Shown: positions 8,724 to 16,508 of the stretch, in pieces
Layout of the letters: each line of letters opens with the position of its first letter
How positions within the stretch are numbered: position 1 is the stretch's first letter
Made by a program: the position numbers and the translations under genes
From: a virus
Reading direction: 5' to 3' (one strand)
Virus record (IMG/VR): IMGVR_UViG_3300032011_003089
Location: 1-64,000 of that record
Length of the DNA stretch: 64,000 bases
Notes under the pieces: model-generated
What the model was told of the DNA's origin: nothing
Seen by the model: the letters and a program-made list of their open reading frames with translations, nothing else
Database searches by the model: none

Positions 8724-9482
8724 GTGAGAAGACCCCATACAGAACTTAAAAACGCACATAAAGACGAAGATATCTGGGTTATAGGCGCGGGTGCATCTTT
8801 GAATTATGTAGATAAGTCTTTCTTCGATAACAAACTAGTAATCGGCGTAAACAGAGTATGTAAATTCTTTAAATGTGATTATGTAATAAGTAAAGACGCT
8901 AGAGGCTTTGCGGAAGTAAGTGAAAATTTAAATGGTGCAAAGCTCGTGCTCTCCGAATGGGAAAGCGGAAACCCAAAGCTGTGGAGAGGCTCCCCCATGA
9001 ACAAGGGCGCAAAACTCAATACTGTTGATTACGAACATTACTACTTTACTCACCCTAGAAAACCAAACGAGCAACCCATGCTTGACCAAGTGGGTACAGA
9101 AAACATAGTCGTGAGCTTTTCTTCCATCACCAGCGCTATTCATTTAGCTGCTTATATGGGTGCCAAAAACATAATTTTATGTGGTCACGATTGTGGCATG
9201 ATAAACGGTCACGTTACCATTAAAGGTTACTATGATAAAGTTAAACCAGTACAAGGGGACCTAAGACGATACAACCACTGGCTCAAAACCTCCATAGAGA
9301 AACACACAATTAATTTAAAAGCTAAAATTAAAGAGGTTTACGGAGCGAACGTAGCCTCTTTAAATCCTTTCGTTAATTTTGGCCTAGAAGGAAACAAGTA
9401 CGAAAAAGAAGGAGTACCAACGCAAAAGCTTCTAGCTAAAAGTGAGTCTAAAGGCATCGAGATAATTAAAAAATCTTCATGA
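8724..9482 (+). CDS. Maf/DUF115-like protein, possible nonulosonic acid transferase
   Basis: A 252-residue protein with a GTG start directly behind a consensus promoter. IWVIGAGASLNYVD at residues 17-30 and SSITSAIHLAAYMGAKNIILCGHDCG near 130-155 are the two typical blocks of the DUF115/Maf family and its MptE-like and sialyltransferase-like relatives. Maf proteins transfer nonulosonic acids to flagellin. The position right after neuB and neuA suggests this protein uses the CMP-sugar made by that pair. The match is by pattern only, and a GT42-like sialyltransferase is an alternative. Its stop overlaps the rmlB start (ATGA). Confidence 0.55.
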   Translation: MRRPHTELKNAHKDEDIWVIGAGASLNYVDKSFFDNKLVIGVNRVCKFFKCDYVISKDARGFAEVSENLNGAKLVLSEWESGNPKLWRGSPMNKGAKLNTVDYEHYYFTHPRKPNEQPMLDQVGTENIVVSFSSITSAIHLAAYMGAKNIILCGHDCGMINGHVTIKGYYDKVKPVQGDLRRYNHWLKTSIEKHTINLKAKIKEVYGANVASLNPFVNFGLEGNKYEKEGVPTQKLLAKSESKGIEIIKKSS

Positions 9483-10435
9483 ACTTACTAGTAACAGGAG
9501 GGTATGGTTTTATAGGGTCAGCATTTATCAGAGAAGCCCTCAAGAAAAACAGGGTCAACAAGTTAGTAAATCTTGACTGCCTCACTTACGCCGCTAATCA
9601 CGACAGCCTAGCGGAAGTCGAAGGCGACACTAGGTACATTTTTCGCAAGGGAGACATACGAAAGTACGAAAATGTTTACGATGCATTCTACGCTCACGAC
9701 ATAACTCACGTAGCCCACTTTGCGGCAGAAACCCACGTAGATAACTCCATAGAGGGACCCAGAGCCTTTGTGGAGACAAATATAATTGGCACGTTTAATC
9801 TTTTAGAGTGTGCCAAAAAGTTTAAGACAAAAAGGTTTCATCACATTTCAACGGACGAAGTATATGGACAGCTCGGTAAGACGGGAAAATTCTCACCTTC
9901 ATCTCCGTACGACCCACAGAATCCATATTCGGCAACGAAAGCTTCGTCCGACTTTTTAGTTAGGTCATACGGTCATACTTTTAGTGTAAACTATACTATA
10001 TCCAATTGTAGTAACAATTATGGACCATTTCAAAACGAAGAAAAATTCATACCTGTAGTTATCAAATCCTTGTTAAGCGGAGACAGGGTTCCCGTTTACG
10101 GTAAAGGAGATAACATTAGAGATTGGATATATGTAAATGACCATGCTCAAGCCGTATGGAAAATTTTAACGCGCGGAAAACGTGGAGAAACATATCTCGT
10201 AGGAGCGAACAACGAGAAAACAAATCTGCAAATAATAAAAGATATTTGCGGAATCCTAAACCTCAACCCAAAAGAGTCAATCGAATTTGTCAAGGACAGA
10301 GCGGGACACGATTTCCGCTACGCCATCGACGCTTCTAAAACTAAGAAGGAGTTAAAATGGGTCCCGAAGAAAAGTTTCGAGAATGGCTTAAAGGAGACTA
10401 TAGAATGGTATACAAAGAAACTGAAAGAAGAATAA
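9479..10435 (+). CDS. rmlB: dTDP-glucose 4,6-dehydratase
   Basis: Converts dTDP-glucose into dTDP-4-keto-6-deoxyglucose. Residues 4-13 carry the NAD-binding TGGYGFIGS. AAETHVDNSIEGP, the STDEVYG strand, the catalytic NPYSATKAS (YxxxK), NCSNNYGPFQ and RDWIYVNDH are all RmlB hallmarks. The length of 318 residues is typical. It acts after RmlA, whose gene is about 6 kb upstream, so the pathway is scattered through the block. The next gene starts inside its 3' end. Confidence 0.94.
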   Translation: MNLLVTGGYGFIGSAFIREALKKNRVNKLVNLDCLTYAANHDSLAEVEGDTRYIFRKGDIRKYENVYDAFYAHDITHVAHFAAETHVDNSIEGPRAFVETNIIGTFNLLECAKKFKTKRFHHISTDEVYGQLGKTGKFSPSSPYDPQNPYSATKASSDFLVRSYGHTFSVNYTISNCSNNYGPFQNEEKFIPVVIKSLLSGDRVPVYGKGDNIRDWIYVNDHAQAVWKILTRGKRGETYLVGANNEKTNLQIIKDICGILNLNPKESIEFVKDRAGHDFRYAIDASKTKKELKWVPKKSFENGLKETIEWYTKKLKEE

Positions 10436-11508
10436 TTGTTACGGGGGTCCTTGGTCAAGACGGCGCAAACATGGCTGAATACTTACTTAGAGACAAAAAC
10501 TACAAAGTATACGGCATGATGCGGCGCTCCGCTAACGCCAACACCGTAAACATAAACTCTTTCAAAGGCGCTTCCAATTTTGAATTAATTTATGGCGACC
10601 TTTCTGACGAGATAAGTATAGATAGGTTAGTAGAAAGAATAAAACCCCATTACTTTATTAATTTTGCAGCCAATAGCTTTGTAGGTTGTTCTTGGGATAT
10701 GCCTCTACAAGTCTTTGACACTAACGCTCTTGGTGTTCTAAGATGTTTGGAAGCTTTACGTAAATTTGCACCCGCTTGTAAGTTTTATAGTGCAGGAAGC
10801 AGCGAGGAGTTTGGAGATGTGGACTATTCCCCTCAAGACATGAAGCACCCAATTAAGCCGCGCAGCCCCTATGGAGCCTCTAAAGCAGCCGCTCGTCATT
10901 TAGTTAAAGTATACAGAGAGTCTTATGATATGTTTGCTATACATGGTACTCTATTTAACCATGAGGGGGTAAGAAGGGGGGAAGAGTTCGTAACGCGAAA
11001 GATTACTAAAGGCGTAGCTAGACTGTACTACGAATTGTATCACGCCGATAACTGGAGACGCAGAAGCGTACACACTCTCCCAAAAGTTGCACCTATAGAA
11101 TTAGGAAATCTCGACGCAAAAAGGGACTGGAGTGATAGTGAAGATTTTGTCAAAGGAATTTGGATGATGCTCAACCAACAGGAGCCAGCCGACTACTTAC
11201 TAGCAAGCGGAGAAATGCATTCCATAAGAGAATTTGTAGAGCGAGCATTCTATCACGCTGGTATGAAGCTGGGCAAATGGGAGGGTGAAGGCATCGAAGA
11301 AAAGTATATGTGCCATAGCGGAGAGCACGCCTTCCCCTTGGTAAAAGTCAACCCTGAATTTTACAGACCCGCCGAAGTAGAAGAGCTTAGGGGCGACCCC
11401 TCGGAAACGTTTGAAAAAATCGGCTGGAAACCTGAGAATTCATTTGACAATTTAGTAAGGAAGATGGTATACTGTGACTTAGAAGATGCCAAAAAACACC
11501 TTACATAA
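10405..11508 (+). CDS. GDP-mannose 4,6-dehydratase-like extended SDR
   Basis: A 367-residue nucleotide-sugar dehydratase. I choose the ATG at 10405 because AAGGAGA lies 7 nt upstream; an earlier in-frame ATG exists at 10357. Motifs are VTGVLGQDGANM (NAD-binding, Gmd-type), MMRRSANANT, NFAANSFVG, SAGSSEEFGDV and YGASKAAAR (YxxxK), then LFNHEGVRRGEEFVTRK as in Gmd. Gmd makes GDP-4-keto-6-deoxymannose, precursor of GDP-fucose, rhamnose and perosamine. The gene overlaps rmlB by 31 nt in another frame. Substrate is likely GDP-mannose but cannot be proven from sequence. Confidence 0.85.
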   Translation: MVYKETERRIIVTGVLGQDGANMAEYLLRDKNYKVYGMMRRSANANTVNINSFKGASNFELIYGDLSDEISIDRLVERIKPHYFINFAANSFVGCSWDMPLQVFDTNALGVLRCLEALRKFAPACKFYSAGSSEEFGDVDYSPQDMKHPIKPRSPYGASKAAARHLVKVYRESYDMFAIHGTLFNHEGVRRGEEFVTRKITKGVARLYYELYHADNWRRRSVHTLPKVAPIELGNLDAKRDWSDSEDFVKGIWMMLNQQEPADYLLASGEMHSIREFVERAFYHAGMKLGKWEGEGIEEKYMCHSGEHAFPLVKVNPEFYRPAEVEELRGDPSETFEKIGWKPENSFDNLVRKMVYCDLEDAKKHLT

Positions 11509-11845
11509 TAAGTGCAAATTATTAGTAAGCCACTTTTGTAGCCAAGCTAAATTCATAAGCTGGGGCAAAGAGATTAAGATAGCAAAAAAGCTTTTAGCTG
11601 AAAACTCTGACATTAAGTTTTGGCTGTCACTTCAAACCCCAAATCCAGTATTCTCTTTATCTTGGTTCTTAACTAAAGATGGTAAAGACTTCTTGCAAGT
11701 TTCTAAATTAAAGCAGAACTTAGTATTGCCCAAGGCCTCAGAACGTGCTATCTTAAAGGATAAGATTGGTGAAGATAAAGAAGTCGAAAAGAAACCAAAA
11801 ACAATATTTGAATTTTTAAATCATGGCAAAAAAGAAAATAGATGA
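11486..11845 (+). CDS. Hypothetical protein between the glycan block and recA
   Basis: A 119-residue protein without a recognised domain. The N-terminal half is mixed and basic (HNKCKLLVSHFCSQAKFISWGKEIKIAKKLL), followed by a Trp/Phe-rich strand region (IKFWLSLQTPNPVFSLSWFLTKDG) and a charged C terminus. It overlaps the Gmd-like gene upstream by 23 nt and recA downstream by 23 nt, which supports real translation and coupling with recA. A role in recombination or replication loading is possible from position only. Confidence 0.6.
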   Translation: MPKNTLHNKCKLLVSHFCSQAKFISWGKEIKIAKKLLAENSDIKFWLSLQTPNPVFSLSWFLTKDGKDFLQVSKLKQNLVLPKASERAILKDKIGEDKEVEKKPKTIFEFLNHGKKENR

Positions 11846-12911
11846 TGCAACGCCTCAGGGTCAGATTCAAGCTTACTTGAATGACCACAAAAACGACCAC
11901 TACAACTTCGAGGAAGAACATACTTACTCTGTATCCAGCGGCAGTCTACTGTTGGATATTGAAATGGGCGGGGGTATCCGCCCAGGCATTGTGAGAGCGA
12001 CAGGCGTATCAGAAGGGGGTAAAACCTCTTGCGCTTTAGCGTTTGCTCGCAACTTCCAAAAAGGGGACAAACACATGGCTATCTATATCAAAGCGGAGGG
12101 GAGACTTTCGCCAGATATGATAGAGCGCTCGGGCGTATCTACGGACGAGGGCAAATGGTTTGTTTATAAGAGTAATGTTTATGAATCAGTAGTAGACTTT
12201 ATGCGCCACATGGTTCAAAACAATCCAGAAGAATACAAATATATGTTTATAATTGATTCTATGGACGCTCTTATTCCTCGGGGAGATTTAGAGAAGGGGT
12301 CCGACGACGCCGTAAAGGTAGCTGGAGGCTCTTTGATTAGCTCGGCCTTCCTTAAGCGTATGGCTCTTGGGCTTGCTACTCGCGGCCACATCTGTTTCAT
12401 GATTTCTCAGGTGCGGAGCAAAGTAAGCATTAACCCATACGCTAAGGAGGACCCGAAGCTAACCAACGCTTCAGGCGGCAACGCGCTCCTCCACTATAGT
12501 GATTGGATTCTTGAATTTCAAGAAAGATTCAACAAGGACGCAATCAGCACTCAAGCCAACGCTAAAGGGGACATGCTAGGCCACTGGTGTAAAATCATTT
12601 TCAGAAAGACCCCTAACGAGAAAACTGGAACACTCGTAAAGTACCCAATCAGATATGGAGCCAAGACTGGCGAAAGCGTTTGGGTAGAATACGAAGTGGT
12701 AGACATGCTTCTCATGTGGGGTATGGCAACAGCCAAGGGCGCATGGGTCACAATCTCAGACGAACTAGCGGAAGAAGTAGAGAAAGAGCTTGGAGTTGAG
12801 TTTAAGAAGCAACATCAAGGCATGGATAATCTACGCAAGTATTTTACAGAGAATCAAGATATAGGAAAATATCTGTTTAATAAATTTCGTAATACATTAA
12901 AAAAAGCGTAA
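11823..12911 (+). CDS. recA: RecA-type recombinase
   Basis: Strand-exchange ATPase for homologous recombination and repair of phage DNA. The 362-residue protein has Walker A GVSEGGKTS at 61-69, a Walker B strand MFIIDSMDAL near 140, and a region corresponding to the DNA-binding loops (around SGGNALLHY). It lacks the long C-terminal acidic tail of bacterial RecA and is divergent, as UvsX and phage RecA proteins are. The ATG at 11823 lies inside the preceding gene. Nine bases after its stop the tmRNA begins. Confidence 0.88.
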   Translation: MAKKKIDDATPQGQIQAYLNDHKNDHYNFEEEHTYSVSSGSLLLDIEMGGGIRPGIVRATGVSEGGKTSCALAFARNFQKGDKHMAIYIKAEGRLSPDMIERSGVSTDEGKWFVYKSNVYESVVDFMRHMVQNNPEEYKYMFIIDSMDALIPRGDLEKGSDDAVKVAGGSLISSAFLKRMALGLATRGHICFMISQVRSKVSINPYAKEDPKLTNASGGNALLHYSDWILEFQERFNKDAISTQANAKGDMLGHWCKIIFRKTPNEKTGTLVKYPIRYGAKTGESVWVEYEVVDMLLMWGMATAKGAWVTISDELAEEVEKELGVEFKKQHQGMDNLRKYFTENQDIGKYLFNKFRNTLKKA

Positions 12912-12914
12912 TAT
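12886..12914 (+). promoter_or_regulatory. Candidate promoter of the tmRNA gene
   Basis: A good -10 box, TAATAT (12909-12914), lies five bases before the predicted tmRNA 5' end at 12920. The -35 region 17 nt upstream (TTCGTA) matches only half of the consensus. The site overlaps the last codons of recA. Confidence 0.45.
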
Positions 12915-12919
12915 ATTTA

Positions 12920-13335
12920 GGGGGCGTTTTGGATTCGATTTAGTGTCCTGATGCCGAGCCGCAAGCGGAGGATGATAGTAGGCCTCCTTAATAATCTATC
13001 TAAGCACTCAACTGCTAATAAAACTGTTGACATGGAGCTTGCTCCTTCTTTGGCTGAGGCTGACGCGATTCTCGCTCAGTTTGGTTATGTGGAGGAAGAG
13101 CTCCAGATGGCGGCATAGTCCCGCCCCGTCCTACCTCGGATGCTCGTTAAGAGGATAGGGCGACGATAGCGAGCAAAAAAAACTAGGAAGGGTGAGGAGT
13201 CTAGTATAAATAAAGTGCCTCCAACCTTGTGCGTAGTTGTCAGTGACGAAGTACAAAAAATAACACTGACTAAGCTTGTAGTGGTTTGAGCCGATGGTTC
13301 TGAAGACGCGGGTTCGACCCCCGCCGCCTCCACCA
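12920..13335 (+). ncRNA. ssrA: tmRNA (transfer-messenger RNA), one-piece, about 416 nt
   Basis: Rescues ribosomes stalled on broken mRNAs. The 5' end GGGGGCG pairs with CGCCTCC before the 3' ACCA to give a 7-bp acceptor stem with one G-U pair. The 5' side continues TTTTGGATTCGA as in bacterial tmRNA. The 3' end has the T-arm GGTTCGA with a flanking stem and an encoded CCA. The tag reading frame is best placed from GCT at 13014 to TAG at 13116-13118, giving 34 residues that start ANKTVDMEL and end EEELQMAA. A GC-rich inverted repeat surrounds the tag stop. No SmpB gene is in the window, so host SmpB is presumably used. Tag start placement is inference. Confidence 0.92.
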
Positions 13336-13342
13336 ATTTAAC

Positions 13343-13762
13343 ATGAAACTATTCGACATACATGGCAGACCACGAAGCAGAATGGTTTCTAAATACCTAG
13401 TCAACTGGGATAAGAAATCAAAATCTCAGCTACAGTTCAAAGTCAAGCAGTTCCTTAAGGGTTACTGGGAAAACCACATTGTTTACGAAGAGTTCCCCGT
13501 ATACGGAACCCGCATGAAAGTAGACTTTGTTAATGCAACAAAGAAAATGGCGGTAGAAGTTCATGGCCCACAGCATGAAAGCTTCAACAAATTCTTTCAC
13601 AATAATTCTAGAGCTGACTATCTAGCTTCGATTAAGCGTGACGCGCAAAAAGCTGAATGGTTAGAAAAGAACAACTTTATATTTATCGAAATTTATGATA
13701 AGGACGTAAAGGATTTAAGTCACGACTTCATCAAGAAGATATATGGAATATCTTTAGTGTAA
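13343..13762 (+). CDS. Small endonuclease-like protein (Vsr/DUF559/PD-(D/E)XK fold)
   Basis: A 139-residue protein starting 8 nt after the tmRNA 3' end. It contains KVDFVNATKKMAVEVHGPQHE, which looks like the D...ExK-type core (aspartate, then E-V-H-G-x-Q), followed by RDAQKAEWLEKNNFIFIEIYDKDV. That ending is typical of Vsr-like and DUF559 nucleases, where a basic helix precedes the last strand. Possible roles are a homing endonuclease, a Holliday-junction or mismatch nuclease, or a replication-linked nuclease. The position beside tmRNA and DnaB does not settle this. Confidence 0.6.
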   Translation: MKLFDIHGRPRSRMVSKYLVNWDKKSKSQLQFKVKQFLKGYWENHIVYEEFPVYGTRMKVDFVNATKKMAVEVHGPQHESFNKFFHNNSRADYLASIKRDAQKAEWLEKNNFIFIEIYDKDVKDLSHDFIKKIYGISLV

Positions 13763-13770
13763 ATAAAAAC

Positions 13771-14046
13771 ATGGCAAACAATAAAAAATACATGACGAAG
13801 CCGCTTCTCCGAGAGATAAACGAACACTCAGGTGGAGGTTTTGTTTTATTCTACTTCAATGAGGACGGTTTGCCTGAGGTTTCAAATAACTTCGAAACTA
13901 GCGCTGAAGCTCTAGCTCTTCAGTATTACGTCCAAAACTGGTCTAAAGCATTAGAAAAGATAAATATCGAAACTATGACCAATGCAATAGTGGAAGACTC
14001 TGGCATGTACGAGGACGATGAAGAAAATGGTCCAGAAGAAATTTAA
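13771..14046 (+). CDS. Small acidic hypothetical protein
   Basis: A 91-residue protein, ATG 8 nt after the nuclease stop. The middle (GGGFVLFYFNEDGLPEVSNNFETSAEALALQYYVQNW) predicts a small alpha/beta fold, and the C terminus is strongly acidic (EDSGMYEDDEENGPEEI). No domain was recognised. The sequence GTGTAAATA just upstream overlaps the previous stop codon. It sits between a nuclease and dnaB, so a replication accessory role is possible but unproven. Confidence 0.6.
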   Translation: MANNKKYMTKPLLREINEHSGGGFVLFYFNEDGLPEVSNNFETSAEALALQYYVQNWSKALEKINIETMTNAIVEDSGMYEDDEENGPEEI

Positions 14047-14049
14047 AGC

Positions 14050-14078
14050 TTGATTCAGCTCTAAGTAGGTGTTATTAT
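14050..14078 (+). promoter_or_regulatory. Sigma-70 type promoter of the replication operon, leaderless type
   Basis: TTGATT (14050-14055), 17-nt spacer, TATTAT (14073-14078). The -10 box ends seven bases before the dnaB ATG at 14086, so the mRNA should start at or next to the start codon. No Shine-Dalgarno sequence is visible. Confidence 0.65.
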
Positions 14079-14085
14079 TTAACAC

Positions 14086-15579
14086 ATGAATGGTTTATAT
14101 TCCCTACAAATAGAGCGACATGTGCTTGGGGGGTTAATCAGACATCAAGATGTTTTCGCAGAAATCGACGCTTTTGTAAGTGAAAAGGACTTTTTTAACG
14201 ACGTCCATTACACTATCTTCAGCGTTATAAAAAACTGCGTATACAATCAAAAGAAAATCGACAAAGTTCTTTTAGCAAATCAAATTAAAGAACTTGGAGT
14301 ATCTTTCAAAGATGATATTAATATCTATGATTATATTGAGAACCTCTCATTCACGCAAATAACAAAACACGCAACACTCGACGCCTGTAAAGAATTAGTA
14401 AAATACAGAGTGCGACGAGAGATAGCCGCGACGGCGGAAAAAATTAAAGACGAAGTAAAACAGTGCGGAGAAAAAGGTATTGACGAAATCGTATCCGCTT
14501 GCGATTCTATCTATAACGATAAAATCGAACAGTACGGCAACGAAGAAAAGCCTGAGAAACTTACCGACGGCTTAATGGAGCTTCTTGAAGAGACTGGCAA
14601 CGACCCCCAAGATGAATTTGGGTTTGCTAGTCCTTACCCAGAGTTCAATAGAATGTACGGCGGCTTTAGAGCTGGGCACGTTTACGCTATTGCTTCTAGA
14701 CCGGGTGAAGGTAAAAGTACATGGCTTAACGACGTGTGCTTTAAGGTAGCTGAACAGTCAGGGATTAAAGCCCTGCTTTTAGATACGGAAATGTTAACGA
14801 AAGAAATTAAATTTAGATTATTATCTTCACTAACTTCCGTACCAACTTGGTACTTAGAGACTGGCAACTGGAGAAAGAACCCAGACTATTATGACCAAGT
14901 AAGAAAGGCGGAAGATAGAATTAAACAAAACAGAGACTTCTATCATTACCATGCGGGAAACAAAAACGTAGACCAAATTTGCTCAATGATTAGAAGGTGG
15001 TACTATAACGAAGTTGGTCGCGGGAATAAATGCCTTATCGCTTATGACTATGTAAAGCTAACGGGTGAAAAAGTAGGCCAAAATTGGGCAGAGTACCAAG
15101 CTATTGGAGACAAAATCCAAAAACTTAAAGAGGTATCTGAGGAGGTAAACGCACCCCTGCTTACGGCAATGCAATTAAACAGGTCTGGTGAAAATAGAAA
15201 TAGAAATTCATCCAATCTTGTAGACGATAGCTCTGCAATATCTTTATCTGATAGGCTACAATGGTTTGCTGCGTTCGTGGGCATCTTCAGGCGCAAGACT
15301 CTAGACGAAGTAGCTCTTGACGGAGAAGACTTTGGAACTCACAAGCTTATCCCAGTTAAAACTAGGTTCCAAGGTAAAGACGCTATGGGCCATCAAGACT
15401 TCCTTCAGAGGGTGTTTCCAGACGGCTCCGAACGTTATCAGATGAACTATCTTAACTTTGATATTCACAACTTTAACATTGAAGAGAAAGGTTCGTTGAG
15501 ACACATTTGCGAAAGAGCCAGAGAGACATACGAGCTAGAAGGAGGTAGCTCCGAAAATCCAACTGACGCAGTATTGTGA
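14086..15579 (+). CDS. dnaB: Replicative DNA helicase, DnaB-like
   Basis: Hexameric 5'-3' helicase of the phage replisome. The 497-residue protein has an N-terminal helical domain (QIERHVLGGLIRHQDVFAEI, DnaB_N-like) and a RecA-fold ATPase domain with Walker A RPGEGKST near residues 205-212. ALLLDTEM, LIAYDYVKL (Walker B-like), LTAMQLNRSGENR (H3-type) and a DSSAISLSDRLQ segment follow. The GTGA overlap at its end couples it to the primase gene, consistent with their joint action at the fork. Confidence 0.9.
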   Translation: MNGLYSLQIERHVLGGLIRHQDVFAEIDAFVSEKDFFNDVHYTIFSVIKNCVYNQKKIDKVLLANQIKELGVSFKDDINIYDYIENLSFTQITKHATLDACKELVKYRVRREIAATAEKIKDEVKQCGEKGIDEIVSACDSIYNDKIEQYGNEEKPEKLTDGLMELLEETGNDPQDEFGFASPYPEFNRMYGGFRAGHVYAIASRPGEGKSTWLNDVCFKVAEQSGIKALLLDTEMLTKEIKFRLLSSLTSVPTWYLETGNWRKNPDYYDQVRKAEDRIKQNRDFYHYHAGNKNVDQICSMIRRWYYNEVGRGNKCLIAYDYVKLTGEKVGQNWAEYQAIGDKIQKLKEVSEEVNAPLLTAMQLNRSGENRNRNSSNLVDDSSAISLSDRLQWFAAFVGIFRRKTLDEVALDGEDFGTHKLIPVKTRFQGKDAMGHQDFLQRVFPDGSERYQMNYLNFDIHNFNIEEKGSLRHICERARETYELEGGSSENPTDAVL

Positions 15580-16508
15580 CGGACATAAAAGAAATGCTTT
15601 ACGAGCTTGGGTATTCTAACATATCTGAGTATCCGAAAGAGTACAGGACTCGCCCGATATATAGGGAGTCCGACAATAACACCGTGCTTAGAGTAGATAA
15701 AACCACGGGCAGATTCGTGGACTTTGCCGAAAACATTTCAGGTAGCTTCGAGGACTTGGTTAAACTCACATTGAAAATGACCTCTATAAACGACGCTCAG
15801 AAATGGGTATCCTCAAAAGGTCAATCCCAAGGCGAAGCCAAAGTAACAATTGTTAAGCCAGAAATTAAATCACCAAAAGTATTCAACAAGAGCTGCTTGA
15901 ACAAACTGGTTAGCAATCACATTTACTGGCAAAACCGAGGCGTATCCGAAGAGACCATGAGTCAGTTCAAAGGAGGAATCATAGGGGAAGGTAAAATGAA
16001 AAACCGCTATGTCTTCCCCATCTTTGATGCAAAGAATAGACTAGTGGGCGTTTCAGGAAGATACACAAAAGAAATTAAATACGATAGCATTCCGAAGTGG
16101 AAACATATAGGAGATAAATACGCTTGGAAATATCCACTATTTTTGAATCACGAAATCATTAGAAAACAAGGTAGCGTATTCTTGGTAGAAAGCATCGGGG
16201 ACATGCTTGCTCTTTGGGAGGTTGGGGTCAAAAACTCCATAGTAACATTCGGTTTAGATATAAGCTCTGCTATTATGGGCACTCTGTTAAGGTTTGACTT
16301 AAGTAAGGTTTATATATCGTTTAACAATGACTCCCAAAAAAACAGCAGAGGCAACATGGCCGCTGAAAAAGCTCAAAAGAAATTATTAAATCATTTTGAC
16401 CCAAACCAAATAGAAGTCAAGCTTCCAACTAAGAATGACTTCGGGGACATGACTAAAGAGGAAATCAAAACATGGCTAAAACAAAATACATCTCAGCGTC
16501 TAGGATGA
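15576..16508 (+). CDS. DNA primase with Toprim domain, degenerate zinc-binding region
   Basis: A 310-residue primase-like protein, GTG start overlapping the dnaB stop. The N terminus (TGRFVDFAENISGSFEDLVKL) matches the end of a CHC2-type zinc domain, but no zinc-binding cysteines are present. The catalytic core includes NRYVFPIFDAKNRLVGVSGR and a Toprim domain: VESIGDMLAL has the catalytic glutamate, while the usual DxD block reads FNNDSQKNSRGN, with Asn where the first Asp is expected. Smaller than bacterial DnaG (~600) and more like phage-type primases. It may work with the DnaB upstream. Confidence 0.8.
   Translation: MTDIKEMLYELGYSNISEYPKEYRTRPIYRESDNNTVLRVDKTTGRFVDFAENISGSFEDLVKLTLKMTSINDAQKWVSSKGQSQGEAKVTIVKPEIKSPKVFNKSCLNKLVSNHIYWQNRGVSEETMSQFKGGIIGEGKMKNRYVFPIFDAKNRLVGVSGRYTKEIKYDSIPKWKHIGDKYAWKYPLFLNHEIIRKQGSVFLVESIGDMLALWEVGVKNSIVTFGLDISSAIMGTLLRFDLSKVYISFNNDSQKNSRGNMAAEKAQKKLLNHFDPNQIEVKLPTKNDFGDMTKEEIKTWLKQNTSQRLG

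Noticed and set aside
13085-13336. An antisense reading frame over the 3' part of the tmRNA gene with an N terminus MVEAAGVEPASSEP.
   Set aside because: It is the well-known false protein produced by translating the antisense of tRNA-like 3' ends; the plus strand is clearly a tmRNA.
13757-13771. GTGTAAATA before the gene at 13771, resembling the late leader motif.
   Set aside because: It is made by the last codon and stop of the upstream gene, lacks AGGAAnAAGG, and lies in the early half; counted as chance.
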